DNA of 64,000 nt from Polyporus tsugae (GCA_024305745.1 JAHRBS010000014.1:1185501-1249500); one strand, 5' to 3'; counted from the first letter of the stretch, positions 11,869 to 24,144 are shown. Notes: generated from the letters alone by a model not told the origin. Made by a program: numbers and translations.

Positions 11869-12447
11869 TAATGCTGCCATAGACATAACCTCCTCCCACT
11901 CAGCTATAATTTTCCTTCGTAGCTCTGCATCAACAACCTTCAGATAATCTACTTCATTATCAGTACCCTCTGGAACTGAATTGAGCAGTGCTTCTGCCTG
12001 GACTTCTCCCTGGTTGTTGTCAGCAATTTCTGAGACTGGATTTCTCGGCACTGCTGCGTTGGTGGTTCTACATCCGTGCTGCGTACCCCTCCATGGTGCG
12101 CTCAACATTTCAAATATGTATCCATATTTCGGACATTCCATCTCGCAGTTGTGCAGCCTCAAGGTGTTCATGATCTGCTCCTGAGAAGAGCGAGTCATAA
12201 ATTCAACTTTATGCAGATGAGCCAATGATTTCACTTGACCTGTCCGCCAATATCCGTACAAGTCAATCACTGTCTGGACTGCACAGATGACCATTAGTGT
12301 CCCGCCCTTTACACGCTCACTACTTATATACGACGGGTTGCCCGCATGGACAAACTGAAACAGTACATCCAAGTGCGCTCTACTGATATTCCGGGTAACA
12401 AGATGAAGCTGGCCACCTTCGCGGACCATATATGTCACAGCAACCAC

Positions 12448-13606
12448 TGGTGTGGTATGTGTATATTATATTTGCATGACAGCGAATATTCAGAGAAGTC
12501 GACGACGTGGGTCATGTAGTAGGTAGCACATATAATGACAAGCAGCCGCCATCAAGATCAGAGGTGCAAACTGTGACAATATCCGGTGGTGATCCTCAAT
12601 AGCAGGTGTCATCCGACAACAACAACAACCGACGTGACAGCAATGCAAGCAGCAGTCATTCAAACGACAGTGTAACAATGGTGATAACCAGCAACAACGA
12701 CAATCATTTCAACGACGGTGTAATAGCAGTGATGACCAGGGGTTGATGTGTGTTGCCCAGTTAGTGCAGGGTCCTCACGAAGGTGGTGGTACACTCACCA
12801 GTCAAGGTCGCTGCACCTGCCTCCAGAACGGAGCCGCCAGTAACTGGAGCAACAGGCACTGTTCACCGGATGATCAGACACTGTAGCTCGCCCATGTGAA
12901 ATGCGATGTACTGTTGTGTGTAAGAGCTGAGGGTTCCTTGAGGGGGAAGGCATCCAAGTGTGGTCCTGGTCAACAACCATGGGTGGGTGCGAGTGATGGA
13001 TGAACTGGCGGTCGACTCACCATGCGTTGAAGCGCCACCCCATTTGTCATCACGAGGCACGCTCCTGACCATTTCTGAACATAGCCCTGTACAGATTATT
13101 TGTGATTAGCAACACGTTACACTAGGTCCTGATTGATCTGACTACATACCGTCCACGCTCAGAGCCACCAGTGATGGGCACGGTGTGGGCAACGCAGCCA
13201 AATCAGTCCCTGTGAGCGATGAGCCAGTGATGCTTGGAACGTGAACAGCACTACTCACTCAGCATGCCTATGACAGCGGCGGGCCTGTTCCAGGGAGGCA
13301 TCGATGACGGGAGCGATAAGGTGATTCCAGGCTGCAACAGGGGTAGAAAGGGAGGGGGAAAAGAAGGAACAACACTGGGACGAGCCATCTTATAGGACCT
13401 TTCGTGGAAATGCTGACAGAGCAGGTGACACGAGGTGGAGATACGAAATAGGAAATGGGGCTGTGCAGCACCTCATGGCACTCTCATGGCTTGTGTGTTT
13501 CAGGTGACTGCATCACAGGTGACCCCACGTGGGAGTGACGTTACCATCACTTAAGGCGTGATTCTTACCCCCTAAACCTTGGACTACTTCGTAGCCCAGG
13601 AACAAC
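12448..13606. other. no gene assigned; low-complexity CAA/GAC-rich stretch
   Basis: No credible coding exon was seen. Part of the sequence (about 12600-12740) is rich in ACAACAACAACAACC-type runs and contains an imperfect direct repeat built around ACGACAGTGTAACAATGGTGA. It separates the Helitron from the gypsy fragment. Confidence 0.4.
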
Positions 13607-14629
13607 GTGCTTCAGCTCATTGCTGATTGGCATGGAAAGATGATACATCTTATTCCTTGCACTGAGAAGATTGATGCAGAAGGAGCTGCTGACAACTTCA
13701 TCCAAGAACATTTTTGTCTTCACGGGCTGCCACGGAAGATCATCTCTGATTGTGGGCCCCAGTTCTCAAGCAAGCTCTTCCATGCCGTACTCAAGGGACT
13801 TGGCATAGAAAGTGCAATGTCCACAGCCTACCACCCGCAGACAGATAGGCAATCGGAACGATGGAACCAGGAGATAGAGGTGTACCTTTGTATGTTCTGC
13901 TCACGGCGCCATGATGACTGGGTCAAGTGGCTGCCAATTGCAGAGTTTGCCTTTAACTCGCACCAGCACTCATTGATGGATTACTCGCTGTTCTACCTCA
14001 TGTACAGCTTCAAACCCCAGTTCCATATTCCAATGTTGCCAACGACAGTGCCCACAGCAGATGAACGGCGAGAGGAGTTGCGGCAGGCACAAGAGGATGC
14101 AACCGCGGCCTTGACTCTAGCAGCTGAGCAGATGAAAGAGTACTATGACCAGTATATCCGCGAAGCGCCAGAGTTCAAGGAAGGCCAGAAGGTGTGGCTT
14201 GACACGAGGAACTTTCATGTTCCTGGAGTCTCTCAGAAACTGGTAGATCGGTATGCTGGCCCATATCCGGTTGTACGCAAGGTGGGCAATCTGGCTTATG
14301 AGCTCAGACTCCCCAAGGACCTTGTAATCCACCCAGTATTCCACGTTTCTCTCTTGCTTCCACACAAGGAGAGTCGACTCCCCGGTCGTCATCCGGCAGA
14401 GCCAGCGGCAATTGAGGTGGAGGGGGAGGAAGAGTACGAAGTGGAGGAAGTGTTGGAGTCGCGGCGGTATGGGTGGTGGAAGAAACTGCAGTACCTCATA
14501 CACTGGAAGGGTTGGGGCCCTGAACACGACAGCTGGGAGGATGCAGTGGACCTTACAAATGTGCCGCAACTTGTGCAAAAATTCCATTCAATGCACACAG
14601 AGGCACCTGGTCCTCTCAAGAAGACTTAG
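13607..14629 (+). pseudogene. gypsy integrase C-terminal part with chromodomain (truncated pol)
   Basis: The 340-residue open frame matches the end of a chromovirus polyprotein. Seen: IHLIPCTEKIDAEGAA and LHGLPRKIISDCGPQFSS (second catalytic Asp of the DDE integrase), TAYHPQTDRQSERWNQE (catalytic Glu), the GPY/F-like segment GPYPVVRKVGNLAYELRLP, and a C-terminal chromodomain (YEVEEVLESRR...LQYLIHWKGWGPEHDSWE). The first catalytic Asp, normally in an MDFI.GLP motif, is missing because the copy begins after it. The frame is open to its natural TAG. The Cys in SDCGPQ where Arg is usual, and Arg in TDRQS where Gly is usual, suggest mutation after insertion. The start at 13607 is only the first ATG in frame. 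Without the rest of pol it cannot integrate anything by itself. Confidence 0.85.
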
Positions 14630-14661
14630 TTGTGAAGGCACGACCCTTAGGAGGGGGGTAT

Positions 14662-15099
14662 TGTCATGAATGTTCCATTCGGCGCCTGCTACCAGCGCCT
14701 TAGTTTCCTTTTCCGGACGATCTACTTCTCATGTTGTACTTATTGTTCTCCGTTGCATTGTATCTTGTCCTTTGTTCTTTAGCTCCTTATTGTCCATAGT
14801 TGCTATTGTTCCATTTCCATTGTTCACCCATGTCCATAGTTACCTATTGTCCCCGGGTTCTCATTGTCCTCTATACATATATAAGGACCTGTACTTTGCT
14901 GCCTGGAGACCTCAGTTTTGACCTCTTGTCTCCAGGTAAGCTTCACTGTATTTTGCTCGTAGACACCTACTTATTCAATACATCTTGTCTCCAGCCCTGA
15001 CTGTTGAGCCTTGCTCTGCTCTTGCTGCGCAAGTGCTCATCAACACCCTTGCTCGTCTCATAAGTCTCCCTGGTCCTTACTCGATGGCCAGTCATAACA
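14662..15099 (+). repeat. LTR of the gypsy element (3' LTR)
   Basis: It starts TGTCATGAATG just after the polypurine tract and ends CAGTCATAACA, giving the TG...CA borders expected of an LTR. A TATA-like promoter core lies inside (about 14872-14885, TATACATATATAAGG). No second copy was seen in the window, so the ends rest on these signals alone. Confidence 0.7.
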
Positions 15100-15956
15100 T
15101 TTGCCATAGTCATATTAGTCTCCCCTTGTCATTGCTCTAATCTCCCGTAACTCGGGCAGGGCGAAGGAGGATGGCATTGGGGCGCGCTAAGAACTGCGCG
15201 GACAGCGCCAACCGACTCGTATCACTACCGCTCTCTCGCACGACCGGGAGGGGCCGAGCTCAAGCCAGCGGAGGCGAAGGAGCTATATTGCATGCATATG
15301 CGTTAATATATAAATACGTAGTGTGAAGAATTGATGCTAGAGAAAAGGAAAACCGAGGGAATGAGCAAGCGAGTGCACAAATCTATGTAAGAGAAGGGGA
15401 TTGCAGAAGGGCGGTTGTGAAAAGAAGCGAGATACTCGAAATCCGGAGACTTTCGAGCACGCGGGTGAGGAAGGAGGAGAGAGAGAGACACGGGAGACGC
15501 AAATATAGTACATGAATGAGCAGACAAAGCACAATCATCCGCGACGCGACACGATGTGCACCGCGCATGCTAATTGTGCGAGTCACACTGCTTAGACCCC
15601 GGATAATATTCATTATCCGAAACACCTACATACTCTTAATACACATTACTGATCATTATTTCAGTCAGACGCTCAATTCACGTGCTCGGTCACAGATGTC
15701 ACAAGCCCCACCTTGTGCGCAAGGCCAATCTTATGAGTAGCATGACTGTTAGAGGAAAGAGAGGAGCAAGCGCGACAACAAGTAGGAACGAAATCGAGGA
15801 CAAGTGTAATAACAGTACAAGAAAGAGAAGGTGAGCTCAACCGGTACGTGAGCGATAGGTACAGGTACAGTACGCGAGATATCCGTCCTTGGCAGCATGG
15901 GAGAAAAAGACATATCAACGCAGTGCATGACGGCGTAAAAAGATTACGGAAAGTAT
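15100..15956. other. intergenic, no gene assigned
   Basis: This lies between the LTR and the 3' end of the Munc13-like gene. Only short unrelated open frames are present. It marks the passage from the repeat block to the gene-dense core. Confidence 0.45.
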
Positions 15957-18900
15957 TTATTTCGGAGGCAATGGAGGCACGGGGGGCACTTCCGAGACCT
16001 CAGGAATAGGAGGGATCTGTGCCTGCTGACGCGGTCGCGACAGCTTGCGCTTCTCTGTCTCCTTTGCGTGAGCCTCACGCTCTGCCTGAAGGCTGGTCAT
16101 CGCCTGCAGTTGCTGGGCAATGAAGTCGGACGTGTTCGGTCTGGAACGCAGAATGAGAGGTGCGTCAATTCACGTTCACGACCAAACGAGGGAGCGGTTT
16201 GTGGGCCACGTACCGCATACGGAGGATCCGAAGGATAGTCTCGCCGTTGCTCACGTCCTTCTCCTTCTCCTGCTGCTTCTCCTTCTTGCGGTTCTTGATT
16301 GTGCCCAAATTGCGCTGCTGATACACGCTCTTCGCCCGCTTCTTGATTGAAGGCGCAGCGCGGAGACTGTGCTGCATCATGCGCACGCACTCCTCCATAA
16401 GGGCATCACTGATGTCCCAGAGATGTGAGCGATGCTATCGTCTGCGCACGCATTGATGGGACTCACGTATGCCAGTCATAGTAAAGTCGGATGGACAGAA
16501 TATCGCGGTACTTCTGGTTCTGAAGCGCCTCGAGGGCGATTGGCCCTTCTCCGCCGGCGTAGAAGTAGTCCCTCAGGAACTGCAGAATGATATGAAATAA
16601 ACAGGCTGAGCGCATAATGGTCAGAAAACACTTTACCTTGAGCCACTTGAAGACGATATCGACCTCCTTGTCCATCAGCGGTTTCATGTCGCTCTGCACT
16701 TCAGACAACGGTGGAACGAGCAAGCCCTCGATTACGTTCAGGATCTCCTTCCAGTTACGCGACATGACCATGTCCTTGGTCGACTCGCTCAAGTAAGTAT
16801 TCAGTGTCGAGAGATTCGCGTCAAAGAAGTCGAACAATGGCACGATCGCTTGCTCAATCTCGACGTCCGTGAGGCCTTCCGACTTGAAGCGAGGTTTCTC
16901 TGATTGCGGCAGGGGGATCTGCACCTCGTCCTTGTTCCCCAGCGCGGAACCAAAGAGAGCTGTGACGTTGCCGAATGCCTTGTTATAGTCAATGCTGCCG
17001 ACCGTATTCTGCTTCATGAGCGACTTGAGCACAGGTCGTGAGATGCTTTGACGGATGAATGGCGCCATCTGGACGGAGTCCGTCAATGTTAGTCAACTAA
17101 CAAGAGCTAACTATTCTACTCACCTTGTCGATGAAGATGCGAACCATGTCGTTCTCCGCTCGCTTCAGAGAGCGGAAGGCACGACCGAAGTAGAACTGCA
17201 AGTCGTCCTTCTCGCCCTCCATGCTCACGCGAAGCAAAATGCGGCCCTGGCTGTCAAGATCGAACCATAACTCGTGCGTCATAAAGTCCCCGAACCGTTT
17301 CGGGTCGAGGCAGAGGTACGCGCGACCGACGGTATCGTGCTTGCCGACCAAAGCTCGATCGCGGACACTGATCATGATCCACAGTGGCTTCTCTACGGAC
17401 AGATCAAAGGACTCGTCCCCTGGACATGGCCTCCGTTAGTCCGACGGGAAGACGACGTAGCCTGAGCTGAATATAAACAATCCCACTCACATCGGGGGTT
17501 GAGGGTCTCATATATCGTCCTCGTCTTGGCTAGACGATTGCCCTGCTCGTCACTAAGAGTCACGAAGGTGTCCAGCTTCGCGGACGGGCTAGTGTCCAAC
17601 GGCACCAGCCCCTCCGCGATCGCAACCTTGACGGTGAACAAGAAGCGGTCGCCACGCTCGACCTTCTCCGGAACTGGGGGCGCGGCGTGTTCGAGGATGT
17701 CCATCTTCTTGTCTGCCTCGATCTGCGCGTACATGCTGTCGAGAAGCCGGCGTGCAGCCTCAATGTTGTTGAGTTTGACGCACGACTCGGGCTGGAAGGT
17801 AAATGCTTCGACCTTCTTCTCCCCGCGGTCCGCTAGCTGCTTCGCCTTTTCGAGCCACGCCGACGACTTCTGGGGCTGCAAGTAGTCGATAGGTCTTGGG
17901 AACATTTCGGTCATAAACATCTCTTCGACAGTTGTGCAATACTGATTAATGGCCTTGCTGATGGTCTGTGTTCGAGATGAGAAATGAGCATCGGTAATAA
18001 ACTGTTGGTTAGCGCGCCGACCTTTGACACACTGGTAAAGAACCGTGCTTCTTGGTACTCGTCAATCCACTCCAAATCCTGCAAGAACTGGATCGGGCTC
18101 CGCAGCGAGTCGAAAAGGTCGACAATTGATGAACTGTGGCCTTCCTCGCCCTCCGCTTGGAACTAGGGAATTGCGTTCAGTCAGGCACATAACAGGAAAT
18201 GTAAGTTGGGCAACACAAACCTTGTCGGCAGCAATAGCCTGGGTGTAATGCGTGAGCCTCTATCCGGCACCAGAACAATGGAAAAGGGCAACGTACCGCT
18301 TGCACCCACTGTGTTGTCTTGTCGTCAGTGTTAACAAGCCACTGCCGAACGTAAGGCTCGAAGAAACCTCCCAGGTCGAACGAGATCTCGCCGCTGGAAA
18401 GTCAAGTTAACGGGACAGCCTTCGGACCAAGGTGAGACATGGTGCGCACTTCGGGCAGAACGCCTTGTACATGCCGAGCAGTGTCTTCGTCCTCCTATAC
18501 AGCGCGAAAATGTCCTGGATCGGCACGTCCGGCGTAGGTCCATTCATAGAGTCCTCAAACAGTCTCCGCTTCGAGTCATCGAGGTCCATGAGGAAGTGCG
18601 GGATCTGCATTTCCAGCATCAAAGATACGATGTCAAGATGACTGCAGCAACAAAGATCAGACAAGGGCGCCTATACGGGACTTCCTACACAGAGTACGTA
18701 CCCGAGGAGAGGTTCTGGGAACCGTTTATCCAGGAGCTTCGAGTTCTTCTCGATCTCGTCCGTCATCAGCAGCAGAGGGAGCGCCCTGTTCACCCCGGGA
18801 GCTGACTGCAGCTCCTGGAGCTTCAAGCCGTAGAACCTCGCAGACACGTCCCGGACCTGATTCTTGATCTCCGCGATGCGCTGGCCGACGTCGACGTCGT

Positions 18901-21231
18901 AGCGCTCTAGCAGTCCGCTGTCCCGCACGACCTCGAGAATAGACAAGTAGGGTGCGAGGTCGGACGGCTTGATCTGCGGCAGGCCGTCGAGTATATGGTA
19001 GAGGTGAGAGAGGAAGGTGCTGAACAAGTTCCCGTAAATGGTGGCGAGGTAGTCGACATCCTGCTTCGCCCACTTGTCCACCTCGATCTCATTCGTCACC
19101 CGGGTGATGTTCTGCAGCGCTTCGGGCACGCACTCGAGTGGAACTTCGTTACGCTCGTAGAATTGCCGGACGATGTCCAGGAAGCACGCGACGCGGTACG
19201 GCTGCCCGATCCGCCACCGGAGCGCAACCTCGTTGATAAGCTCTATGTGTGGTCCCGAGATGATGCCCAGCGAGACTTCGTCGTCGTCGCCGACCGCCGG
19301 GCTCAGCATCGCCTCTAGGTCTGCCGCGATGCAGTAGTCGAGCAGGCGCTTGTAGTACTTGCGCGGGTTCGGTGGGATGAACGTGAAGTGAAACCCAACC
19401 TGGATTTCATCGTCACCGTCAAGTGCGTCCGGTAACCCGTCGGGATCGCTTGGTCCGAAGCCCGCCACTGAGTGCACAGAATGACGGGAGCTGATGGAGG
19501 AATGTCGTTGCGCGGATCCACTGGCGTAGAACGAGTCCGGTCTGTTGGACGTATATTGTGAGTATATCGACCCTGGACGCCCGCCGTTCGAAGCCTGTGT
19601 TGACGGAAGCGCTTCGGATGGTGTTGATTTAGCGAGCTCAGGGTTGAATTGGACCATGACAACCATGAGTTGCGAGAGGTGAGAGGTCTCAAGTGTTCGC
19701 CAGTACTGCCACGCAGCCTCGCTGTCGAAGTCTTCTCGTCGCATCGGGAAGGGGGCGCCAGCGTTGATGTTCTTGAGGCATGTCTACAGGTATGTGAGCG
19801 ACCAGCCGCCTTTACCGCTTTGGTGTCCGTACCTTCAGGTCGTTGAGTGCAGCCTATCAGAGGATTGAGACCACATACGTCGCCAGAGAAACGCAGGTCA
19901 AACTCACTTTCTCTGTGCAATACTTGGACATGTCGTCGATCTCCTTCTGCACTACGTTGTCGGCCAGCTTGAATAACCGGGCAGCGGTCAGAACAAGCGG
20001 CATATCGTTCACTTGGGTGCTGAACCGTCGGGTGGAGTTGACTGACTCGCGATTTGATGTAGATGCTGAATCGTATCCGGAGTCGGAGTACACCTGCTGG
20101 GCGGGAGCGAGCTTGGCAGTGTACATGTCCAGCCTGGCGGTAAGCTCGGGAGAGACATGACTGATGTGGCGCAGACACTCGCGAAGGAGACGAATGAACT
20201 GCGCAATGTGATTGTTGAGCTCCATCTTCCAGCCGTCGCCGGCTAGCGACGGCTCCTTCCTGAGAACGTTGGTGGCGTTGGTAGCGAACATGAGGATGAG
20301 CTCCTCAATCTTGCGGTTCTCCTTCATCTGTTTGCGGAACATTTCGTCTTTGACCTGTCCGTAAAAGACGGCCATGGTCCGTCGTATGAGCTGGTCAGAG
20401 TAACTGTATGGGGAGGTCAGTGCCAAATAACGTAAGTAAAAGCCGGAGAAGTATGTAGATCGGATGTGTTATGGGCACAGGTTTGCCATGGACAGGGTTA
20501 CGGATAGTATCTCTGATGATATGTTGCAGGAGGCTAAGCTCAACAAACGTGCACGCAAGCGCTCAACGGAACTTTACCAGCAAATCATTGGTAATGCATG
20601 CATCCCAAGTTCGGTAGCGTCCGTGGTACAAAAAATAAGACGGTCGAATGCAGGGAAGTACGGTCAGCTTCCATGCCGCACTCCGGCCAAATGTACATCT
20701 GGCCACGATGAGGGCATAGGTGCGGATGGCCGTACTGCAATGTTGTAGGATAACAATGAGGGACGTACGCTGGATCCTTGCCCATGGCAATATCCTGCAG
20801 CTTTTGCTCAAGGGCTTTGATCAAATCCTTGGGGAACCGGACACCCTTCTGGCCATCACGGAAGAGCTCGCCGATGGAAAGGATCGAGTTGGAGTAGCTG
20901 GAGATCGCGCCGTGTATCCGTGCGGAGTAGTCCCTCTCGCGCTCGCGCTCGGGTTCGGGGTGGGTGGGTTCAACGGGCTTGGGCTGCATCTGGTAGCTAA
21001 GGAGACTGAGGGGAGCGGACTGATTAGTCCGAGACTTTGAGACTTGGGAGACAAATGGAAAGGCAAGACACGCACGCTACGCGTAAGACAAAGCTTTGGA
21101 GGCAAGATGTGAGCATGGAATGCGACCCCAGAGGGATGTATGGTGACCGACTTTATGAGTTCCTCCTCCGAAACCTGAAAGCGGGACATCCTGCGGTCGT
21201 GCATGGAACTAGCATAGCTGCGCCTTGACAT
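15957..21231 (-). CDS. Munc13/UNC-13-like protein with C2 domain (fungal Ync13/Git1 type)
   Basis: A large multi-exon gene for a protein of well over 1200 residues. Exon 1 starts MSRRSYASSMHDRRMSR (21231). A following exon begins near 21000 (MQPKPVEPTHPEPE). The middle (18.6-20.4 kb) is helical with a Ser-rich linker (about 19.4-19.6 kb). A first Munc13-homology-like region lies at about 18.0-18.5 kb. A C2 domain (about 17.1-17.7 kb) shows FLFTVKVAIAEGLVPLD, DTFVTLSDEQGNRLAKTRT, WIMISVRDRALVGKHD and GRAYLCLDPKRFGDF. A second helical MUN-like region follows at 16.4-17.0 kb. The tail is Pro-rich (IPEVSEVPPVPPLPPK, stop 15957-15959). Munc13 relatives prime vesicles for fusion at the plasma membrane; in fission yeast Ync13 acts in exocytosis and endocytosis during cell division. 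Function here is inferred from domain order. It is divergent to SAM50. All exons join with short GT-AG introns, and no break was seen. Confidence 0.8.
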
Positions 21232-21911
21232 GGGTTACTGGGGATCGTGTGAGTGAGGACGAGATCCAAGAGGCGATTTGGAGGGGTGGGTTAATTCTAG
21301 GCGTGATCGTGAAAGGCGTGCAGGAAGATGGGGAGGACGAGGACGGGGACCTCCTGGCAATGGAGGCGGGTATGGGTGGCCGGAGCGAGTGGAGAGCGCA
21401 GCTGGGACCAAGTCAAGACCAAGGAGGGCGCAGGCCGGTGCTGGGCCAATGCCGCCTCCAACAAGCGCTCGACACCGCGCTCGCCCGACTTAACTTACTT
21501 ACAGTAACCATGCACCGTCCAGTTCTGCGCAACTCCTCCGACGCCTATTCAGTCATGTCTCAATATTATAATGCATATGCATAAGCAGACCACGGACACT
21601 ATGCGTCATGACATATAGCCGCTTGTCCTGCGTGCTTGAGCAGGCGAGCGAGGCTCAGGAAATGAGCTCCCTTCCACGTGCTTGCGATAGAACGTTGAGA
21701 AATGCTCCACCATCCTAAGACGTACATAAGTACTTGCAAACGATTCGCGGGGCGTCCGATGCGTTATTTAGACGATGGTGAATGTCGGATTACTAGCCGC
21801 GGTCCGAGGCAAGTTGGGCGGCGCGGAGTTATCGGGCATTCAAGTCCGCTCATCCCTTCAAGTTGGTGACGCTCACCCACTCCTCCGTTACATCTTCTCG
21901 TCCTTTAACTT
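21232..21911. promoter_or_regulatory. shared upstream region of the Munc13-like gene and SAM50
   Basis: 680 bp separate the two divergent start codons and must hold both promoters. No clear TATA box was picked out. Pyrimidine-rich sequence just before the SAM50 ATG fits a fungal TATA-less start. Confidence 0.45.
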
Positions 21912-23992
21912 ATGGCCGACGCAGAGCCTACCGCTCCCCCGCTACAATCCCCTCTTCAAAATACATCCTCACCCCGCGATCTGGAGCCTAATGCCGCTGA
22001 TATAGAGAGATACAAGAAGTGGTGGGAAGAGCGCAAGCTTAGGAAGCTGCGCGGCCAGTACGAGAGCACCCTCGTCCAACTCTCGCACCTCGTCAGTACA
22101 GTGTCGCGTCCCTTCTTGCGTATGTCATTGACTGGTTTTTGTATCCGCTGGCAAGGTCAACGAGAACCTCTCGACCCCGTTGAACATCGCGTCTGTGCAT
22201 GTACGCGGCGCCGTCCGGACACGCCAGTCCTTCCTTGGATCCATCATTGGCCCCTACCTTGCTCCATCTCTGCATGAGCCCCAGACACTGGACACCGTCC
22301 TACAAAAAGTGAAAGAGATGAAGGGTCTGCTCGAGGAAACTGACCTATTCAGCCACGTCGAGACCGTCATCGACAGGAGCCGCGACGCGCTCGCACATCC
22401 AGATGATGTCGACGTGATCTTTCTGGCGAAGGAGAAAGGGAGATACTTTCTGAACACGAGTACACAAGTTGGGAACAATGAGGGCGGAGCGGTGAGTGGT
22501 CGTCTTGGTTTGCGTTTAGCTGTGAAGAGTCAGGAAATTCGTTCCGAGGTCCCCCGTACAGAGGAAGAAGAACCCTCACCCTTAAAGAGGGGCTCGACAC
22601 CTTGAACGCGACCTCTAGGCACTCCGTAAAACGTAGTTTTGTGAGGCATAAGTGCTACTATGCACTGGGATTATGGGTCGCGTGTTCGAAATCCACGCAT
22701 ATTCCGTGTCTTTCTCAGAATGCATTTAGCCAACTGCGCCTGCGTATATGAAGGATGCTTGTTGACTAACATTCTTGCATCACAGAGTGCAACATGTCGT
22801 GTGCGCAACACGTTCGGCGGAGCGGAGACCTTTGAAGCCAATGTCGCGTTCGCGACCAAGACTCGGATGTCGTTCAACGCGTCACTATCCAAACCGCTAA
22901 GCTCGGACTTGAAAACGCGTGGAGAGGTCACCTTCTTCGGTTTGGAACGCGACAACTCGAGCTTCGCGAGCAGTTCCGAGGGTCTGCGTGGTCTCAGGAC
23001 AGTTGTCAGGGTGAGCTAGGTCAGCTTCATCTTCCGTAGTGTGTTGTGGGTCCCTCATGCAACCCTCTATATGCGTATCGCAGACAGGCACACTTCCTAC
23101 CGGCTCACACGAGTTTGGGTACGAAGCCGTCCTGAGGCATATCAGCAACCTCGCGCCTTCGGCGTCGGTCAGCATGCGCGAAGCTGCCGGCCAATCTGTC
23201 AAGTCGTCCGTCTACCATTCGTGGACGCGAGATACTCGCGATGACAAGATCCTTGGTACACGGGGGTCCTACACGAAGTTCTTCCATGAGTTAGCAGGCG
23301 CGGGAGGAGATGCATCCTTCTACAAGGGGGAAGCCCATGGGCAGCTCGCCCGTTCAATTTTGCCTGGTGTGGTAAGTTACTGTGCACGCAGTTGGTTGAC
23401 AGAAATCACGACGCTGATCACGAACTGTTTTCATTAGACGCTGTCGTTAGCTGCGCGCACCGGTGCGCTCTGGAATTTCGGAGGAAAATCGTACTTCTCG
23501 GATCGATTCCAGTTAGGCGGCCCAGTGAGCGTGCGGATGTTCCGCATGAATGGCATGGGCCCTCAGGATGGTGGTATGTTTTGAATGCTTTCTTCCAGCC
23601 ACATTCTAAACGTTTGCCTTTCAGTGGATTCTCTTGGAGGCAACCTGTATTGGTCAGCAGGCGTTAGCCTGATCTCCGACTTCCCTCGCAAACCACATTG
23701 GCCTGTCAAAACACACCTTTTCCTGAACGCCGGTAGGCTTGACGTCATGGACCAGTGTACGTCGCATGAAACCTTGGTTCGACAAAGACTCATTGTCGTT
23801 TTCACAGCTCGCCCATTACTTGACAACGTATTGTCAAGTATATCTAAACCATCCATCTCTGCTGGTGTAGGTCTCGTGTACAAACTAGATCCCGTCCGTG
23901 TAGAGGTCAACTTCGGCGTTCCGTTAGTCGCGAGCAAGAGCGACGGGGTGTGGAAGGGATTCCAGGTCGGGATTGGCCTGGACTTCCTGTGA
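21912..23992 (+). CDS. SAM50: SAM50/Tob55, mitochondrial outer-membrane beta-barrel assembly factor
   Basis: The protein starts MADAEPTAPPLQSPLQN and ends GFQVGIGLDFL. An N-terminal POTRA-like part (STPLNIASVHVRGAVRTRQ, LEETDLFSHVETVIDRS) is followed by the Omp85 barrel (bacterial surface antigen family). The hallmark segments FQLGGPVSVRMFRMNGMGP and DSLGGNLYWSAGVSLI are present, as is the terminal strand ending in Phe-Leu. SAM50 is the pore of the SAM complex, which inserts porin, Tom40 and other barrels into the outer membrane. At least six exons are joined by short introns. One intron (about 22492-22792) is near 300 bp, much longer than the rest. No damage was seen. It is transcribed away from the Munc13-like gene. 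Confidence 0.93.
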
Positions 23993-24144
23993 TGGTCCGT
24001 CCGATCTGCTTGAATATACCATTGACTTAATGCACTATGTTAGCCACTTCAAGGAGCAACCGTGTTTGTCATGTTGGCGTTGCGGCTAGCGATGGCCACG
24101 ACGTCCGCGATTGACCTTTCTGGATGGTGACCTTTGGTAGACGT

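Larger units (their letters stand above)
4440..12447 (-). mobile_element. degenerate Helitron (rolling-circle DNA transposon), ends not resolved
   Basis: The block is defined by a Rep/helicase gene on the minus strand, running from about 12447 down to 4999, with a readable tail to about 4440. Helitrons end in 5' TC and 3' CTRR with a hairpin. I could not fix either end by eye, so the limits given are those of readable coding sequence. A Tc1/mariner element sits inside at 10477-11868. The gypsy fragment follows 1.1 kb beyond the 5' side. Confidence 0.75.
4999..12447 (-). pseudogene. Helitron RepHel protein: HUH replication initiator fused to PIF1-like helicase, inactivated
   Basis: Domains in order from the N-terminus: an element-specific region (12447-11869), interrupted by a Tc1/mariner insertion; a DUF6570-like cysteine region with VCAVCARGK and MVCQECSNNLKHGK (about 10470-10200); the Helitron_like_N Rep domain with the HUH motif GTLHCHMLIWLEG (8233-9210) and the double tyrosine YYITDYITK near 8140; then a PIF1 helicase with Walker A GVGGTGK (about 6490), GNFG*LKPV at motif III, and the C-terminal SQGKSLTHAIVELD and MYVMLSRVK. 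The frame is broken by stops at 8233, 7390, 6820, 6520, 6220, 6139 and 5665, and by one frameshift near 9245. Every stop is TGA or TAG at a place where the protein reads on in the same frame on both sides. The residues for nicking are still visible, but no complete protein can be made. The DUF6570 assignment is from memory of such proteins. Confidence 0.88.
13607..15099 (+). mobile_element. 3' part of a Ty3/gypsy chromovirus LTR retrotransposon
   Basis: The fragment starts inside the integrase gene, runs through a chromodomain, a polypurine tract (14649-14658, AGGAGGGGGG) and a 438-bp LTR. No gag, protease, reverse transcriptase or 5' LTR was found upstream, so this is a 5'-truncated copy. 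Confidence 0.85.

Noticed and set aside
15303..15534. short hydrophobic minus-strand frames next to the LTR
   Set aside because: Frames of 65-80 codons in low-complexity GA-rich sequence, with no homology or splice links.
22660..22710. tRNA-like GTGTTCGAAATCCAC in the long SAM50 intron
   Set aside because: The loop is too long for a T-arm and no acceptor or anticodon stems can be formed around it.
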